Positions 40,071 through 47,613 of a stretch of 64,000 bases of DNA are shown one piece after another. A program made the translations under genes and the position numbers. This DNA is from Nocardia seriolae NBRC 15557 (lineage in GTDB: Bacteria; Actinomycetota; Actinomycetes; Mycobacteriales; Mycobacteriaceae), in NCBI RefSeq assembly GCF_007990715.1, contig NZ_BJWY01000011.1, positions 37,188 through 101,187 on the forward strand, in the 5' to 3' direction. Each line of letters starts with the position of its first letter. Position 1 is the stretch's first letter. A model generated the notes under the pieces. That model worked only from the letters and a program-made list of their open reading frames with translations, did not search any database and had not been told where the DNA came from.

Positions 40071-40164
40071 TGGGAACCTCCGTTGGGTGTGTGCTGCGTA
40101 CGACAAATTCTGTCAGCCCACACCATAGGACAGCGGCTTTTTCTCCGGCCCGATGCCCTCACAT

Positions 40165-40184
40165 ACCTCACAAGTTTGTGAGGT
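40165..40184. promoter_or_regulatory. 20-base palindrome between fba and dedA
   Basis: ACCTCACAA-GT-TTGTGAGGT is a perfect inverted repeat, and CCTCACA occurs once more eight bases upstream. It is placed midway between divergent starts and looks like an operator for a regulator not in the window. Confidence 0.5.
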
Positions 40185-40232
40185 TGCATCGACGTTCGGT
40201 GTGATGTCTGCGGTACCGGTACTGTGGTGGCC

Positions 40233-40952
40233 GTGACCTTGCTGGCCGTATCCGATGCCGTGACGACCAATGCCGCGCTGCCCGCGATCTTGGACCCCAT
40301 GCACCTCCTCACGGAGACGTGGCTCTCACACGCGGTGCTCCCGGCGATCTTGGCGATCGTCTTCATCGAGACCGGTCTGCTGTTCCCGATCCTCCCCGGC
40401 GACTCTCTGTTGTTCACTGGCGGTCTGCTGGCGGCCTCGGCGCATCCCCCGGCCGGAATGAACATCTGGTGGCTGGTGCCCGCGACCGCGTTCGTGGCCT
40501 GGCTCGGCGATCAGAGCGGCTATTGGATCGGACGATCAATCGGCCCAGCGCTGTTCAAGAAGGAAGACACGCGCTTCTTCAAGCAGCACTACATCACCGA
40601 GACGCACGCCTTCTTCGAGAAATACGGCCCCAAGACCATCGTGCTGGCTCGCTTCGTGCCCATCGTGCGCACGTTCATGCCGGTGCTGGCCGGTGTCTCA
40701 AAGATGGACTACCGCAAGTTCGCCACCGTCGACATCATCGGCGCGGTGCTGTGGGGCGGCGGTGTGACGGTGCTCGGCTACTTCCTGGGCAATGTCGAGT
40801 TCATTCGCAAGAACGTCGAGGCGATCTTCCTGCTGATCGTGTTCGTGTCCGTTCTCCCGGGCATCATCGCGGTCGCGAAGAACCTGCTGCACCGCGGCCA
40901 GCAGCCGGAGAAGGCCGAGCTGGCCACCTCGACGAACGAGTCGAACCGCTGA
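40233..40952 (+). CDS. DedA family membrane protein (first of tandem pair)
   Basis: 239 residues. DedA/SNARE-associated motifs: ETGLLFPILPGDSLLFTGGLLAA, AWLGDQSGYWIGRSIGP, FFEKYGPKTIVLARFVPIVRTFMPVLAG (the conserved Arg-Pro-rich loop) and GAVLWGGGVTVLGYFLG. DedA proteins are undecaprenyl-phosphate or phospholipid flippases in several bacteria; the exact lipid here is unknown. Three in-frame GTGs occur; the last is preferred because TACTGT, a good -10 element, ends seven bases before it, a leaderless arrangement. Equivalent to Rv0364 next to fba. Confidence 0.88.
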   Translation: MTLLAVSDAVTTNAALPAILDPMHLLTETWLSHAVLPAILAIVFIETGLLFPILPGDSLLFTGGLLAASAHPPAGMNIWWLVPATAFVAWLGDQSGYWIGRSIGPALFKKEDTRFFKQHYITETHAFFEKYGPKTIVLARFVPIVRTFMPVLAGVSKMDYRKFATVDIIGAVLWGGGVTVLGYFLGNVEFIRKNVEAIFLLIVFVSVLPGIIAVAKNLLHRGQQPEKAELATSTNESNR

Positions 40953-40959
40953 GCCATCG

Positions 40960-41679
40960 GTGTCCACCAGCCCGCTAACCACTCTCGCCTCCGGCGGGTT
41001 CGGTCCGCTCGAAACAGCGGGGCCGGTGCTCGTCTGGACGATCGTGCTCACCTTCGTCTTCCTGGAGTGCGCGCTCATCATCGGCCTGTTCCTGCCCGGT
41101 GACTCCATGCTCATCACCGCGGGCGTCGTCATGGCCTCGCAGGCGGGCGGCGAGGGCCACATCTGGGCGCTGTCGATCGGCACCATGATCGCGGCCATCG
41201 CGGGCAACCAGGTCGGGTACGTGTTCGGCACGCGCACCGGTCATCACATCGTGGCCCGCAAGAACGGCAAGTACATCAACACCCGCAATCTCACGCGGGT
41301 CTCGGAGATGCTGCACAACCACGGCTTCCTGGCGGTGCTGGTGGCCCGCTGGATTCCCTGGGTGCGCACGCTGTGCCCGCTGGTCGCGGGCGCGGCCGGG
41401 ATGGACCACCGCAAGTACACAATCGCCTCCACCATCGGCGCGGTGCTCTGGGCCCCGGTGATCCTGCTGGCCAGCTACTACGCGGGCAGCTTCCTCGAGG
41501 ACATGTCGTGGCTGATGCCGGCGGTCATCGGCACGCTGGTGGTCGGGCTGATTCTGGGCACGATTGTCGGCGTCCGGCAATACCGGGCCGAAATGGCGCG
41601 CCCCGCCGAGGATTTCGACGTGGACGCCGACGAGACGGCGACCGTGCCGATCCCGGTGATCCGGCGGCACAGCGCCTGA
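40960..41679 (+). CDS. DedA family membrane protein (second of tandem pair)
   Basis: 239 residues, starting at GTG seven bases after the first dedA stop. It has its own versions of the motifs: ECALIIGLFLPGDSMLITAGVV, AAIAGNQVGYVFGTRTGH, HNHGFLAVLVARWIPWVRTLCPLVAGAAGM and GAVLWAPVILLASYYAG. Similarity to its partner is family-level only, so the two are old paralogues and may work as a pair or on different lipids. The C-terminus adds an acidic tail of about 35 residues (FDVDADETATVP). Confidence 0.87.
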   Translation: MSTSPLTTLASGGFGPLETAGPVLVWTIVLTFVFLECALIIGLFLPGDSMLITAGVVMASQAGGEGHIWALSIGTMIAAIAGNQVGYVFGTRTGHHIVARKNGKYINTRNLTRVSEMLHNHGFLAVLVARWIPWVRTLCPLVAGAAGMDHRKYTIASTIGAVLWAPVILLASYYAGSFLEDMSWLMPAVIGTLVVGLILGTIVGVRQYRAEMARPAEDFDVDADETATVPIPVIRRHSA

Positions 41680-41689
41680 TCAACCAGGC

Positions 41690-42832
41690 TTACAGCCCGG
41701 CGGCCGTGACCGTGTGCGCGGCCTCCATCAGCTTCCAGCCCGAAAGCTGTACCGACAGATCGCGTTCCGGGCTGCGCGAGGACGAGACCGACCCGCCCTC
41801 GAACCCGCCCGCGCCCGCGATGCCGGGCAGCCGCGCGGGCTGCCGCCAGTCCGCCCCGAACAGCGGCTCGCCCTCCACGTCCAGGCGGTGTTCCCAGGCC
41901 GCGGTGGCCGAGGCGCGGACGATGGCGGCGGCCTTGCGGCGCGCGGTCACCTGGGCGGGCTCGTCGCCGGGCAGCATGAGGGCGGTCAGGGCCAGGTAGC
42001 GGATCAGGATGCCGTTGAACAGGCCGCCGTCCCCGCCGCCGTCGCCGACCACCACGCCGCCGACGGTCATGTGCTCCTCGACCGCGTCCACCAGCCGGAC
42101 CGCGCGTTCGGCGTGCCGGGGCTCGCCGGTGTGCACGGCCAGTTCGGTTTCCAGGCCCATGGCCACGCCCTGGCAGTAGCTGTAGACCGGCTTCTCCACC
42201 TCGCCGGACGGTAGGTGGATGCCGTCGAAGATGAGGCCGGTGTCCTGGTCGCGCAGGCGGGTGTCGAGGAAGTCGGACAGTTGCTGGGCGAGGGCGTAGC
42301 GGCCCAGCCGGGCCATCGCGATACCGACCGGACCGTTGGCTGGGGCATTGAAGAAATCGGACCCTTTGCGCCACGGCACCGCGCCGAACTCCGGCTCGAA
42401 CCCGCCCGCCAGTTCCTTCTCCAGCGTGAGCAGGGCACCGCGCACCTCGGCGACACCCTGGGTGCGCTCGGCGCGCTCCAGAGAGATTGTCAGCCAGGCC
42501 ATATCGTCGTAGTAGTTGTTGGTCCAGCCGGTGATATTGCGCAGCCGCACGGCGTGCGCGATGGACCAGAGGCGGCGCTGCCGAGCGGGCGTGGGGGCCC
42601 GGTTGGCGGCATCGACCGCGCAGTCGATCAAGTGGGCTTGCCACCAGTAGTGCCAGAAGGCGAAGGTGCGCTCGCCCTTGGTGGCGGGCCAGCCGACCAC
42701 GCCGAGCTGGGTGCCGGGGATGGCCCACAGCTTCCGTAGGTGCCGGGACAGGATCGCGGATTCCGCCAGGTCGGCGCGTTCCGACCAGAGCGCAGCGGTC
42801 GGCTCGATATTGCGCCCGGTCCGCGATGTCAT
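41690..42832 (-). CDS. Glycoside hydrolase family 76 protein (alpha-1,6-mannanase fold)
   Basis: 380 residues with no signal peptide. An (alpha/alpha)6 barrel with the paired catalytic acids in TGWTNNYYDDMAWL (Asp about 109-110), AVPWRKGSDFFNAPANGPVGIAMARLG, YSYCQGVAMGLETEL and GGDGGLFNGILIRYLAL. GH76 enzymes cut alpha-1,6-mannan backbones; in Mycobacteriales the likely glycans are lipomannan-type, but the cytosolic location argues for a recycling or non-canonical role. Corresponds by position to Rv0365c, after the DedA gene. Confidence 0.83.
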   Translation of the reverse strand: MTSRTGRNIEPTAALWSERADLAESAILSRHLRKLWAIPGTQLGVVGWPATKGERTFAFWHYWWQAHLIDCAVDAANRAPTPARQRRLWSIAHAVRLRNITGWTNNYYDDMAWLTISLERAERTQGVAEVRGALLTLEKELAGGFEPEFGAVPWRKGSDFFNAPANGPVGIAMARLGRYALAQQLSDFLDTRLRDQDTGLIFDGIHLPSGEVEKPVYSYCQGVAMGLETELAVHTGEPRHAERAVRLVDAVEEHMTVGGVVVGDGGGDGGLFNGILIRYLALTALMLPGDEPAQVTARRKAAAIVRASATAAWEHRLDVEGEPLFGADWRQPARLPGIAGAGGFEGGSVSSSRSPERDLSVQLSGWKLMEAAHTVTAAGL

Positions 42833-42894
42833 GGGACTAATGGTGCCAGTCGGACAACACTGTTCGTGGCTATTTTGTTACCGAGAGTCGAGCG

Positions 42895-43578
42895 TCACCA
42901 TGCATTGCCGAGGTCGGCGTGCTGGCGGATCCAGGCGTGCATGGCGATTCCCGCCGCGACACCGGCATTGATGCTGCGGGTCGAGCCGAACTGGGCGATC
43001 GAAACGGTCAGCAGCGCCCCGTTTTTCGCGGCCTCGGTGACACCGGGCCCCTCCTGACCGAAGAGCAGCAGGCAATCGCGCGGCAACGTCGCGGTTTCGA
43101 GCGGGACCGAGCCCGGGACATTGTCCACGGCCACCACGGTCAGACCTTCCGACTCCGCGAAGCGCAGCAATTCGCCGGTGTCGGTGTGGTGCCGAATGTG
43201 CTGGTAGCGGTCGGTGACCATGGCCCCGCGGCGGTTCCAGCGCTTGCGGCCGACAATGTGCACGGCCGCCGCGGCGAAGGCATTGGCGGTGCGCACCACC
43301 GTGCCGATATTGGCGTCGTGCCCGAAGTTCTCGATGGCCACGTGGAAGGGGTGCCGGCGGGCGTCGATATCGGCGACGATGGCCTCGCGCCGCCAATACC
43401 GGTAGGCATCAACCACATTGCGCCGGTCGCCGTGGCTGAGCAGTTCCGGATCCAGGCGGGGATCCGCGGGCGGCTCGGTGCCGAATTCGTCGCGCCACGG
43501 TCCGACCCCGTGCGGATGCTCACCCCATTCGGTCGGGCCGGGGGCGAGCGATTCGTCGGAGGTCGAGGCGGGACTCAC
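42895..43578 (-). CDS. TrmH/SpoU family RNA 2'-O-methyltransferase
   Basis: 227 residues with the SPOUT knot motifs: motif 1 VAIENFGHDANIGTVVRTANAF, motif 2 CLLLFGQEGPGVTEAA, motif 3 FGSTRSINAGVAAGIAMHAWIRQ. It methylates a ribose in tRNA or rRNA with S-adenosylmethionine; the target cannot be told. The first 70 residues are a charged extension (GEHPHGVGPWRDEFG). Corresponds to Rv0380c by resemblance and neighbourhood. Confidence 0.88.
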   Translation of the reverse strand: MSPASTSDESLAPGPTEWGEHPHGVGPWRDEFGTEPPADPRLDPELLSHGDRRNVVDAYRYWRREAIVADIDARRHPFHVAIENFGHDANIGTVVRTANAFAAAAVHIVGRKRWNRRGAMVTDRYQHIRHHTDTGELLRFAESEGLTVVAVDNVPGSVPLETATLPRDCLLLFGQEGPGVTEAAKNGALLTVSIAQFGSTRSINAGVAAGIAMHAWIRQHADLGNAW

Positions 43579-43594
43579 CCGGCGATCGTAGTGC

Positions 43595-44041
43595 CTAGCT
43601 CGGGGAGCCCCCCGAACCGGCGATCACCGCGAACACGATGAACAACAGCAGCAGGATCATCCCCGCCGAGGCGATGATGCCGCAGATCCAGCCCGCGGTC
43701 ACCATGCCGCTGCCGCCGATGGCGCCCTGCGACCGGGTGATCTCCCGGCGCGCGCTGCCGCCCATGATCCACGCCACCGGTCCCAGGAGCGGGCAGAACA
43801 CCAGGCTCATGATGCCGAGGATGAGGACCACCACCGCCTGCGGATGGTCCGGCGGCGGCGCACCGTAGTAGGGCTGTGGATAGTAGCCCGGTGCGGGCTG
43901 TGGATAACCCGGGTAGTAGCCCGGCTGCTGGACGTAGCCGTAGCTCAGCGGCTGGCCGCCCTGTGGCTGCTGGTCTTGTGGCTGCTTGTCGAAGCCGGGG
44001 AACTGCGGATCCCACCCCGGCGGCGGCGGATCGTACGTCAT
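43595..44041 (-). CDS. DUF4190-type small membrane protein
   Basis: 148 residues: a Pro/Gln/Tyr-rich N-terminus (about 70 residues, repeated PGYYPGYPQP units) followed by two transmembrane helices (AVVVLILGIMSLVFCPLLGPVAWIMG and GMVTAGWICGIIASAGMILLLLFIVFAVI) joined by a short basic loop GSARREITRSQG. The helix-loop-helix matches DUF4190. Function unknown. ATG MTYDPP is used. It is divergent from the sensor kinase gene by about 90 bases. Confidence 0.78.
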   Translation of the reverse strand: MTYDPPPPGWDPQFPGFDKQPQDQQPQGGQPLSYGYVQQPGYYPGYPQPAPGYYPQPYYGAPPPDHPQAVVVLILGIMSLVFCPLLGPVAWIMGGSARREITRSQGAIGGSGMVTAGWICGIIASAGMILLLLFIVFAVIAGSGGSPS

Positions 44042-44132
44042 GGCCAAATGCTAGGTGGTAGTGCTGGCCACACCGGACATATTCGAGGCTGCCCCATCGC
44101 CTCGTGGGGCCGCGACCGAGACGATGGGAGGC

Positions 44133-45563
44133 ATGAGCGAAACGGCCGCCCTTCCCACCCTCGCGTTCGATCCGCCCACGCCGCCCGCGGATCCATCCAT
44201 GCCCCATCCGAATCCGCCCGCGCCACAGCCCGATCCGGGCGAACGTACGCCCTGGAGCGTGTTGCGAGCCTTTCTGCTGTCCCCCTTCCGGGCTCGCACC
44301 TGGAAGGAGTTCGCCTATCTGATCGTTGTTTTCGGCCTCGGCTGCCTGGCCGCCGCCTACCTGTTCTTCGCCGTCGGCGGCAGTGCGTACCTGTCGATAT
44401 TCGTTCTCGGCATCCCGCTGCTGGCGGCCATGATCCTGGGCGCCCGGGTGTGGGGCCGCATCTACCGGGTGCTGGGCACGGTGCTGCTGGACGCGAATCT
44501 GCCCGAGCCGCCGCCGTTCACCTTCCGGCCCGGACTGTTCGGCTGGCTGCGCGCGGCCTTCACCGACCGGACCGCCTGGCGGGCCCTGCTCTTCCTGGTG
44601 CTCGAGTTCGTGCTGGGCGTGGTGGTCGGCTACTGCGTGCTGCTCACCGTAGTCATCACCGGATTCGTGGCGGTGTCACCGATTCCGTGGGCGGTGGGGA
44701 ACCCGACCAATGTGGATGACCAAGGCGTGGCGCATCATTCGCTCGCCCAGTTCAACGACTACCATCTCGACACCTGGCCGCGGGTGCTGGCCTTCGCGGC
44801 CGTCGGTGTGATCGGCTGCTTCCTGCTGCCGTGGCTGTTCCGCGCGGTGTGCCTGCTGCACGTGCTGCTTTCCCGATTCCTGCTCACCCCGACCGCCCGC
44901 GACCGGAAGCTCGCCGAACTCCAGGAGAGGCGCCGCGCGGCCGTGGACGACGCGGCCGCCACCCTGCGCCGACTGGAACGCGACCTGCACGACGGCACCC
45001 AGGCCCGGCTGGTGAGCATCGCCATGATGCTGGGCCGCGCCGAGGAGCGCCTCGCCACCGGCGGCGACGCGAGCGAGCTGATCGCCCAGGCGCGCACCGG
45101 ATCCAAGGAGGCCCTGACCGAATTGCGGGAATTGGTGCGCGGCATCCACCCGCCCGCCCTGGAACTCGGGCTGGCGCCGGCGCTGGAGACCCTGGCCGCC
45201 CGCTGCGCGATCCCGGTGGAACTGCGGGTGCTGCTGCCCGCCCGGCCCAGCCCGGCCATCGAGGCCATCGCGTACTTCTCGGTCGCGGAGCTGCTGACCA
45301 ATGCGGTGAAACATACTGCCGCGACCAGGATCTGGGTGGCGGTGCTGCCGACCGGATCGGACGCGCTGTCGGTGAGCGTGCGCGACAACGGACAGGGCGG
45401 TGCGCTGCAACCCGCCGAAGCGGCGGGGGAAGCCGTTGTGGTGGGCGGGCTTTCGGGGCTGGCGCAGCGGGCGCGGTCGGTGGACGGCGCGCTGTTCGTG
45501 GACAGTCCGGTGGGCGGCCCGACCCTGGTCACGCTGGTGCTGCCGTTCGCGGGGCCGCAGTGA
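44133..45563 (+). CDS. Two-component sensor histidine kinase (NarL-type) with PF13796-like sensor
   Basis: About 476 residues. A Pro-rich start is followed by a four-helix membrane sensor block (ARTWKEFAYLIVVFGLGCLAAAYLFFAVGG, SIFVLGIPLLAAMILGARVWGRIYR, RALLFLVLEFVLGVVVGYCVLLTVVITGFV, VLAFAAVGVIGCFLLPWLFRAV) resembling PF13796. Then comes a HisKA_3 dimer helix with the phospho-acceptor His in LERDLHDGTQARLVSIAMMLGRAE, and a HATPase_c domain (VAELLTNAVKHTAATRIWV, VRDNGQGG, GGLSGLAQRARSVDG). The signal is unknown. ATG MSETAAL follows GGGAGG almost directly; other in-frame starts lie 10 and 78 bases upstream. Overlaps the response regulator start. Confidence 0.88.
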   Translation: MSETAALPTLAFDPPTPPADPSMPHPNPPAPQPDPGERTPWSVLRAFLLSPFRARTWKEFAYLIVVFGLGCLAAAYLFFAVGGSAYLSIFVLGIPLLAAMILGARVWGRIYRVLGTVLLDANLPEPPPFTFRPGLFGWLRAAFTDRTAWRALLFLVLEFVLGVVVGYCVLLTVVITGFVAVSPIPWAVGNPTNVDDQGVAHHSLAQFNDYHLDTWPRVLAFAAVGVIGCFLLPWLFRAVCLLHVLLSRFLLTPTARDRKLAELQERRRAAVDDAAATLRRLERDLHDGTQARLVSIAMMLGRAEERLATGGDASELIAQARTGSKEALTELRELVRGIHPPALELGLAPALETLAARCAIPVELRVLLPARPSPAIEAIAYFSVAELLTNAVKHTAATRIWVAVLPTGSDALSVSVRDNGQGGALQPAEAAGEAVVVGGLSGLAQRARSVDGALFVDSPVGGPTLVTLVLPFAGPQ

Positions 45564-46288
45564 GCGAGGACTTCGCGGTGGTCGAGGGCTCGGCCGAGTT
45601 CGAGGGCTCGGCCATGATCGAGGGCATGGATACCGCTTCCGGGCCGCTGCGCGTGGTGATCGCCGAGGACAATGCCATCCTGCGGGACGGCCTGACCGCG
45701 CTGCTGGCCGAGCGCGGCTTCGAAGTGGTGGCCGCGGTGGGCGACGCGACCGGTCTGCATGTCGCGGTAGCCGATCATGCGCCGGATGTGGCCGTGGTGG
45801 ACGTCCGCATGCCGCCCAGTTTCACCGACGAGGGCCTGCTGGCCGCGCTCGCCCTGCGCCGCGGCCATCCCGGCACCGGCGTGCTGGTGTTCTCACAGTG
45901 GATCGAAACCCGTTATGCCACCGAACTACTGGCCGCCGGTGCGGGCGGCGTCGGCTACCTGCTCAAGGACCGGGTCGCCGACGTGACCGATTTCGTGGCG
46001 GCCCTGCGCCGCGTCGCCACCGGCGGCACCGCGCTCGATCCGGAGGTGGTGAGCCAGCTCATGGGCGCTGCCCGGCAACAGGATTCACTGGCCCGGCTCA
46101 CCCCGCGCGAGCGCGAAGTGCTGGAATCCATGGCCCAGGGCCTGTCGAATTCGGCCATCGCACAGGCCCTCACGGTGACCGAACGCGCGGTCGAGAAGCA
46201 CATCGGCAACATCTTCACCAAACTGGAACTACCGCCCTCGGATCTGCATCACCGACGGGTGCTCGCGGTTCTTCGGTTGAAGGGTTGA
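45560..46288 (+). CDS. NarL/LuxR family response regulator
   Basis: 242 residues. The receiver domain has the acidic pair IAEDNAILRDGL, the phospho-acceptor Asp in VAVVDVRMPPSF and the Lys in YLLKDRVAD. The C-terminal LuxR helix-turn-helix is LTPREREVLESMAQGLSNSAIAQALTVTERAVEKHIGNIFTKL. The GTG overlaps the kinase stop by four bases, so the pair is translationally coupled. About 20 acidic residues precede the receiver; an internal ATG (MIEGMDTA) 54 bases downstream is an alternative. Targets unknown. Confidence 0.9.
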   Translation: MSEDFAVVEGSAEFEGSAMIEGMDTASGPLRVVIAEDNAILRDGLTALLAERGFEVVAAVGDATGLHVAVADHAPDVAVVDVRMPPSFTDEGLLAALALRRGHPGTGVLVFSQWIETRYATELLAAGAGGVGYLLKDRVADVTDFVAALRRVATGGTALDPEVVSQLMGAARQQDSLARLTPREREVLESMAQGLSNSAIAQALTVTERAVEKHIGNIFTKLELPPSDLHHRRVLAVLRLKG

Positions 46289-46328
46289 AACGTCGCTGCG
46301 CGATTGCGGAGCGTGGAAGACTGGGGGC

Positions 46329-46940
46329 ATGACTCGGTCGAGTTCCGCGGAATTGCTGAAATCGGTTGAATACTGGCCGAATCACCTGCTCACCATCGCC
46401 GAGTGGGCGCTGCTGCCCGAGAACAACCGGCACTGCCGCGAACTGGTGGACGGCGTGCTGGTGGTCGCGCCGCAGCCGCCGCGGCATCAACTCGCGGTGT
46501 GGCGCTTGGCGGCTCAGCTGGAGCGGGCGCTACCGCGGCGGGTGGCGGCCATGGCCCGCATCGAATTGCTCGTCGACGAGGGCACGCCGCCGACGGTGCG
46601 GGTGCCGGACGTGCTGATCGTGGGCGGTGCGGCGGGGGCCGAGCACGCCACCCGGGTGCGGCCCGCGGATGTGCTGGGGGCCATCGAGATCGTCTCGCCG
46701 GGTTCCCGGCGGGTGGATCGGATCATGAAGTTCGTGGAGTACGCGGCGGTCGGCATCGAGCACTATTGGCTGCTGGAGACCGAGAATTCGCTGCGGCTGC
46801 TGACCCATCGATTGCAGGACGGCCGGTACGTACCGACCGGTGAGCACTCGGGACAGGTCACCCTCGAACTCGACGGCATGAGCCTGCCGCTGGATCTGGA
46901 CGCGCTCACCACCCTCCGTTCCCCGGCCGCGTCCGCCTGA
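46329..46940 (+). CDS. Uma2 family (DUF820) PD-(D/E)XK nuclease-fold protein
   Basis: 203 residues with the DUF820/Uma2 pattern: ELVDGVLVVAPQPPRHQLAVWRLAAQL, PDVLIVGG (metal Asp), LGAIEIVSPGSRRVDRIMKFVEYAAVGIEHYWLLE (Glu...Lys of the nuclease core). These restriction-like nuclease folds are common in cyanobacteria and actinobacteria, usually as isolated genes of unknown role. It lies alone after the response regulator. Confidence 0.87.
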   Translation: MTRSSSAELLKSVEYWPNHLLTIAEWALLPENNRHCRELVDGVLVVAPQPPRHQLAVWRLAAQLERALPRRVAAMARIELLVDEGTPPTVRVPDVLIVGGAAGAEHATRVRPADVLGAIEIVSPGSRRVDRIMKFVEYAAVGIEHYWLLETENSLRLLTHRLQDGRYVPTGEHSGQVTLELDGMSLPLDLDALTTLRSPAASA

Positions 46941-46966
46941 CTCGATACCGCCTCTGACCTCGCCGG

Positions 46967-47030
46967 GCCCACCCGTCACCCCACCACCACCCCCAACCGA
47001 GGCACTTCGTGCCACTCCGCCTTTTGCTAC
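46967..47030. repeat. Dispersed short repeat with variable hairpin, copy 1
   Basis: GCCCACCCGTCACCCCACCA continues as CCACCCCC and leads into the hairpin GGCAC-TTC-GTGCC. Copy 2 at 55443-55500 shares the C-rich lead almost base for base, but its hairpin is ATCAC-TTC-GTGAT, so two stem positions differ on both arms while pairing is kept. It lies in an intergenic gap. Confidence 0.65.
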
Positions 47031-47079
47031 GAAATTCGGGACTATCCTGGAGTCCCGTAAGCCGTGGTTGGAGGGTGTC

Positions 47080-47526
47080 ATGGACCACGCGCGCATAGTC
47101 CGGACGGTGCTCGGAGTGACGGCCGCCTACCTGGTCGCCCTGGGGTGCTGGCTGGGCTGGATAGTCCCGCTCACGCCGCCCGGCACCGTGCCGCTGCAAG
47201 TCATCACACTGGTCGGCCTGTTCGGAACCTTCCTCGGCCTCGGCATGCTGCTGGCCCAGCGGCCCACCCGCTCCGACCGCAAACTGCGCAAGCACGGACT
47301 CGAGGGCTGGGCGAATATCGAAGCGGTGCATCCCTTACAACGCACCGACCACTGCACCGAGATCACCGAACTGGATCTGGAACTGGTGGTCCCGGGCTCG
47401 GAGACCTACTACGGCAGCATCGTCTTCGACGTGGAACCGGTGGTGAAGCCGAGAATCACTGTGGGCGGCACTATTTCGATCCGGGTCGACCCCGCCAACC
47501 GCGACCGCATCATGCTCTGCCTGTGA
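47080..47526 (+). CDS. Conserved membrane protein, unknown function
   Basis: 148 residues. Two transmembrane helices at the N-terminus (VLGVTAAYLVALGCWLGWIV and LQVITLVGLFGTFLGLGMLLA) are followed by a cytosolic beta-rich domain (GWANIEAVHPLQRTDHCTEITELDLELVVPG, SIVFDVEPVVKPRITVGGTISIRVDPANRDRIML). The last part resembles small DUF3592-like domains that read 'xGxxIxVxVDPxNP'. ATG MDHARI has GGAGGG five bases upstream. No partner is evident. Confidence 0.7.
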   Translation: MDHARIVRTVLGVTAAYLVALGCWLGWIVPLTPPGTVPLQVITLVGLFGTFLGLGMLLAQRPTRSDRKLRKHGLEGWANIEAVHPLQRTDHCTEITELDLELVVPGSETYYGSIVFDVEPVVKPRITVGGTISIRVDPANRDRIMLCL

Positions 47527-47613
47527 TCTCAATCCCCTGACCGGGAAACATATATCCAGGTCAGAGCCACCTGGCTGCCGGTTTCGCCTGATTCGGGCCG
47601 TAGCATCCTGGGC

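Noticed and set aside
47535..47570. Resemblance of the minus strand (CTGACCTGGATATATG) to the 3' part of a TPP riboswitch
   Set aside because: The other half of the aptamer (CTGAGA region) is missing and the strand is opposite to the permease it would control.
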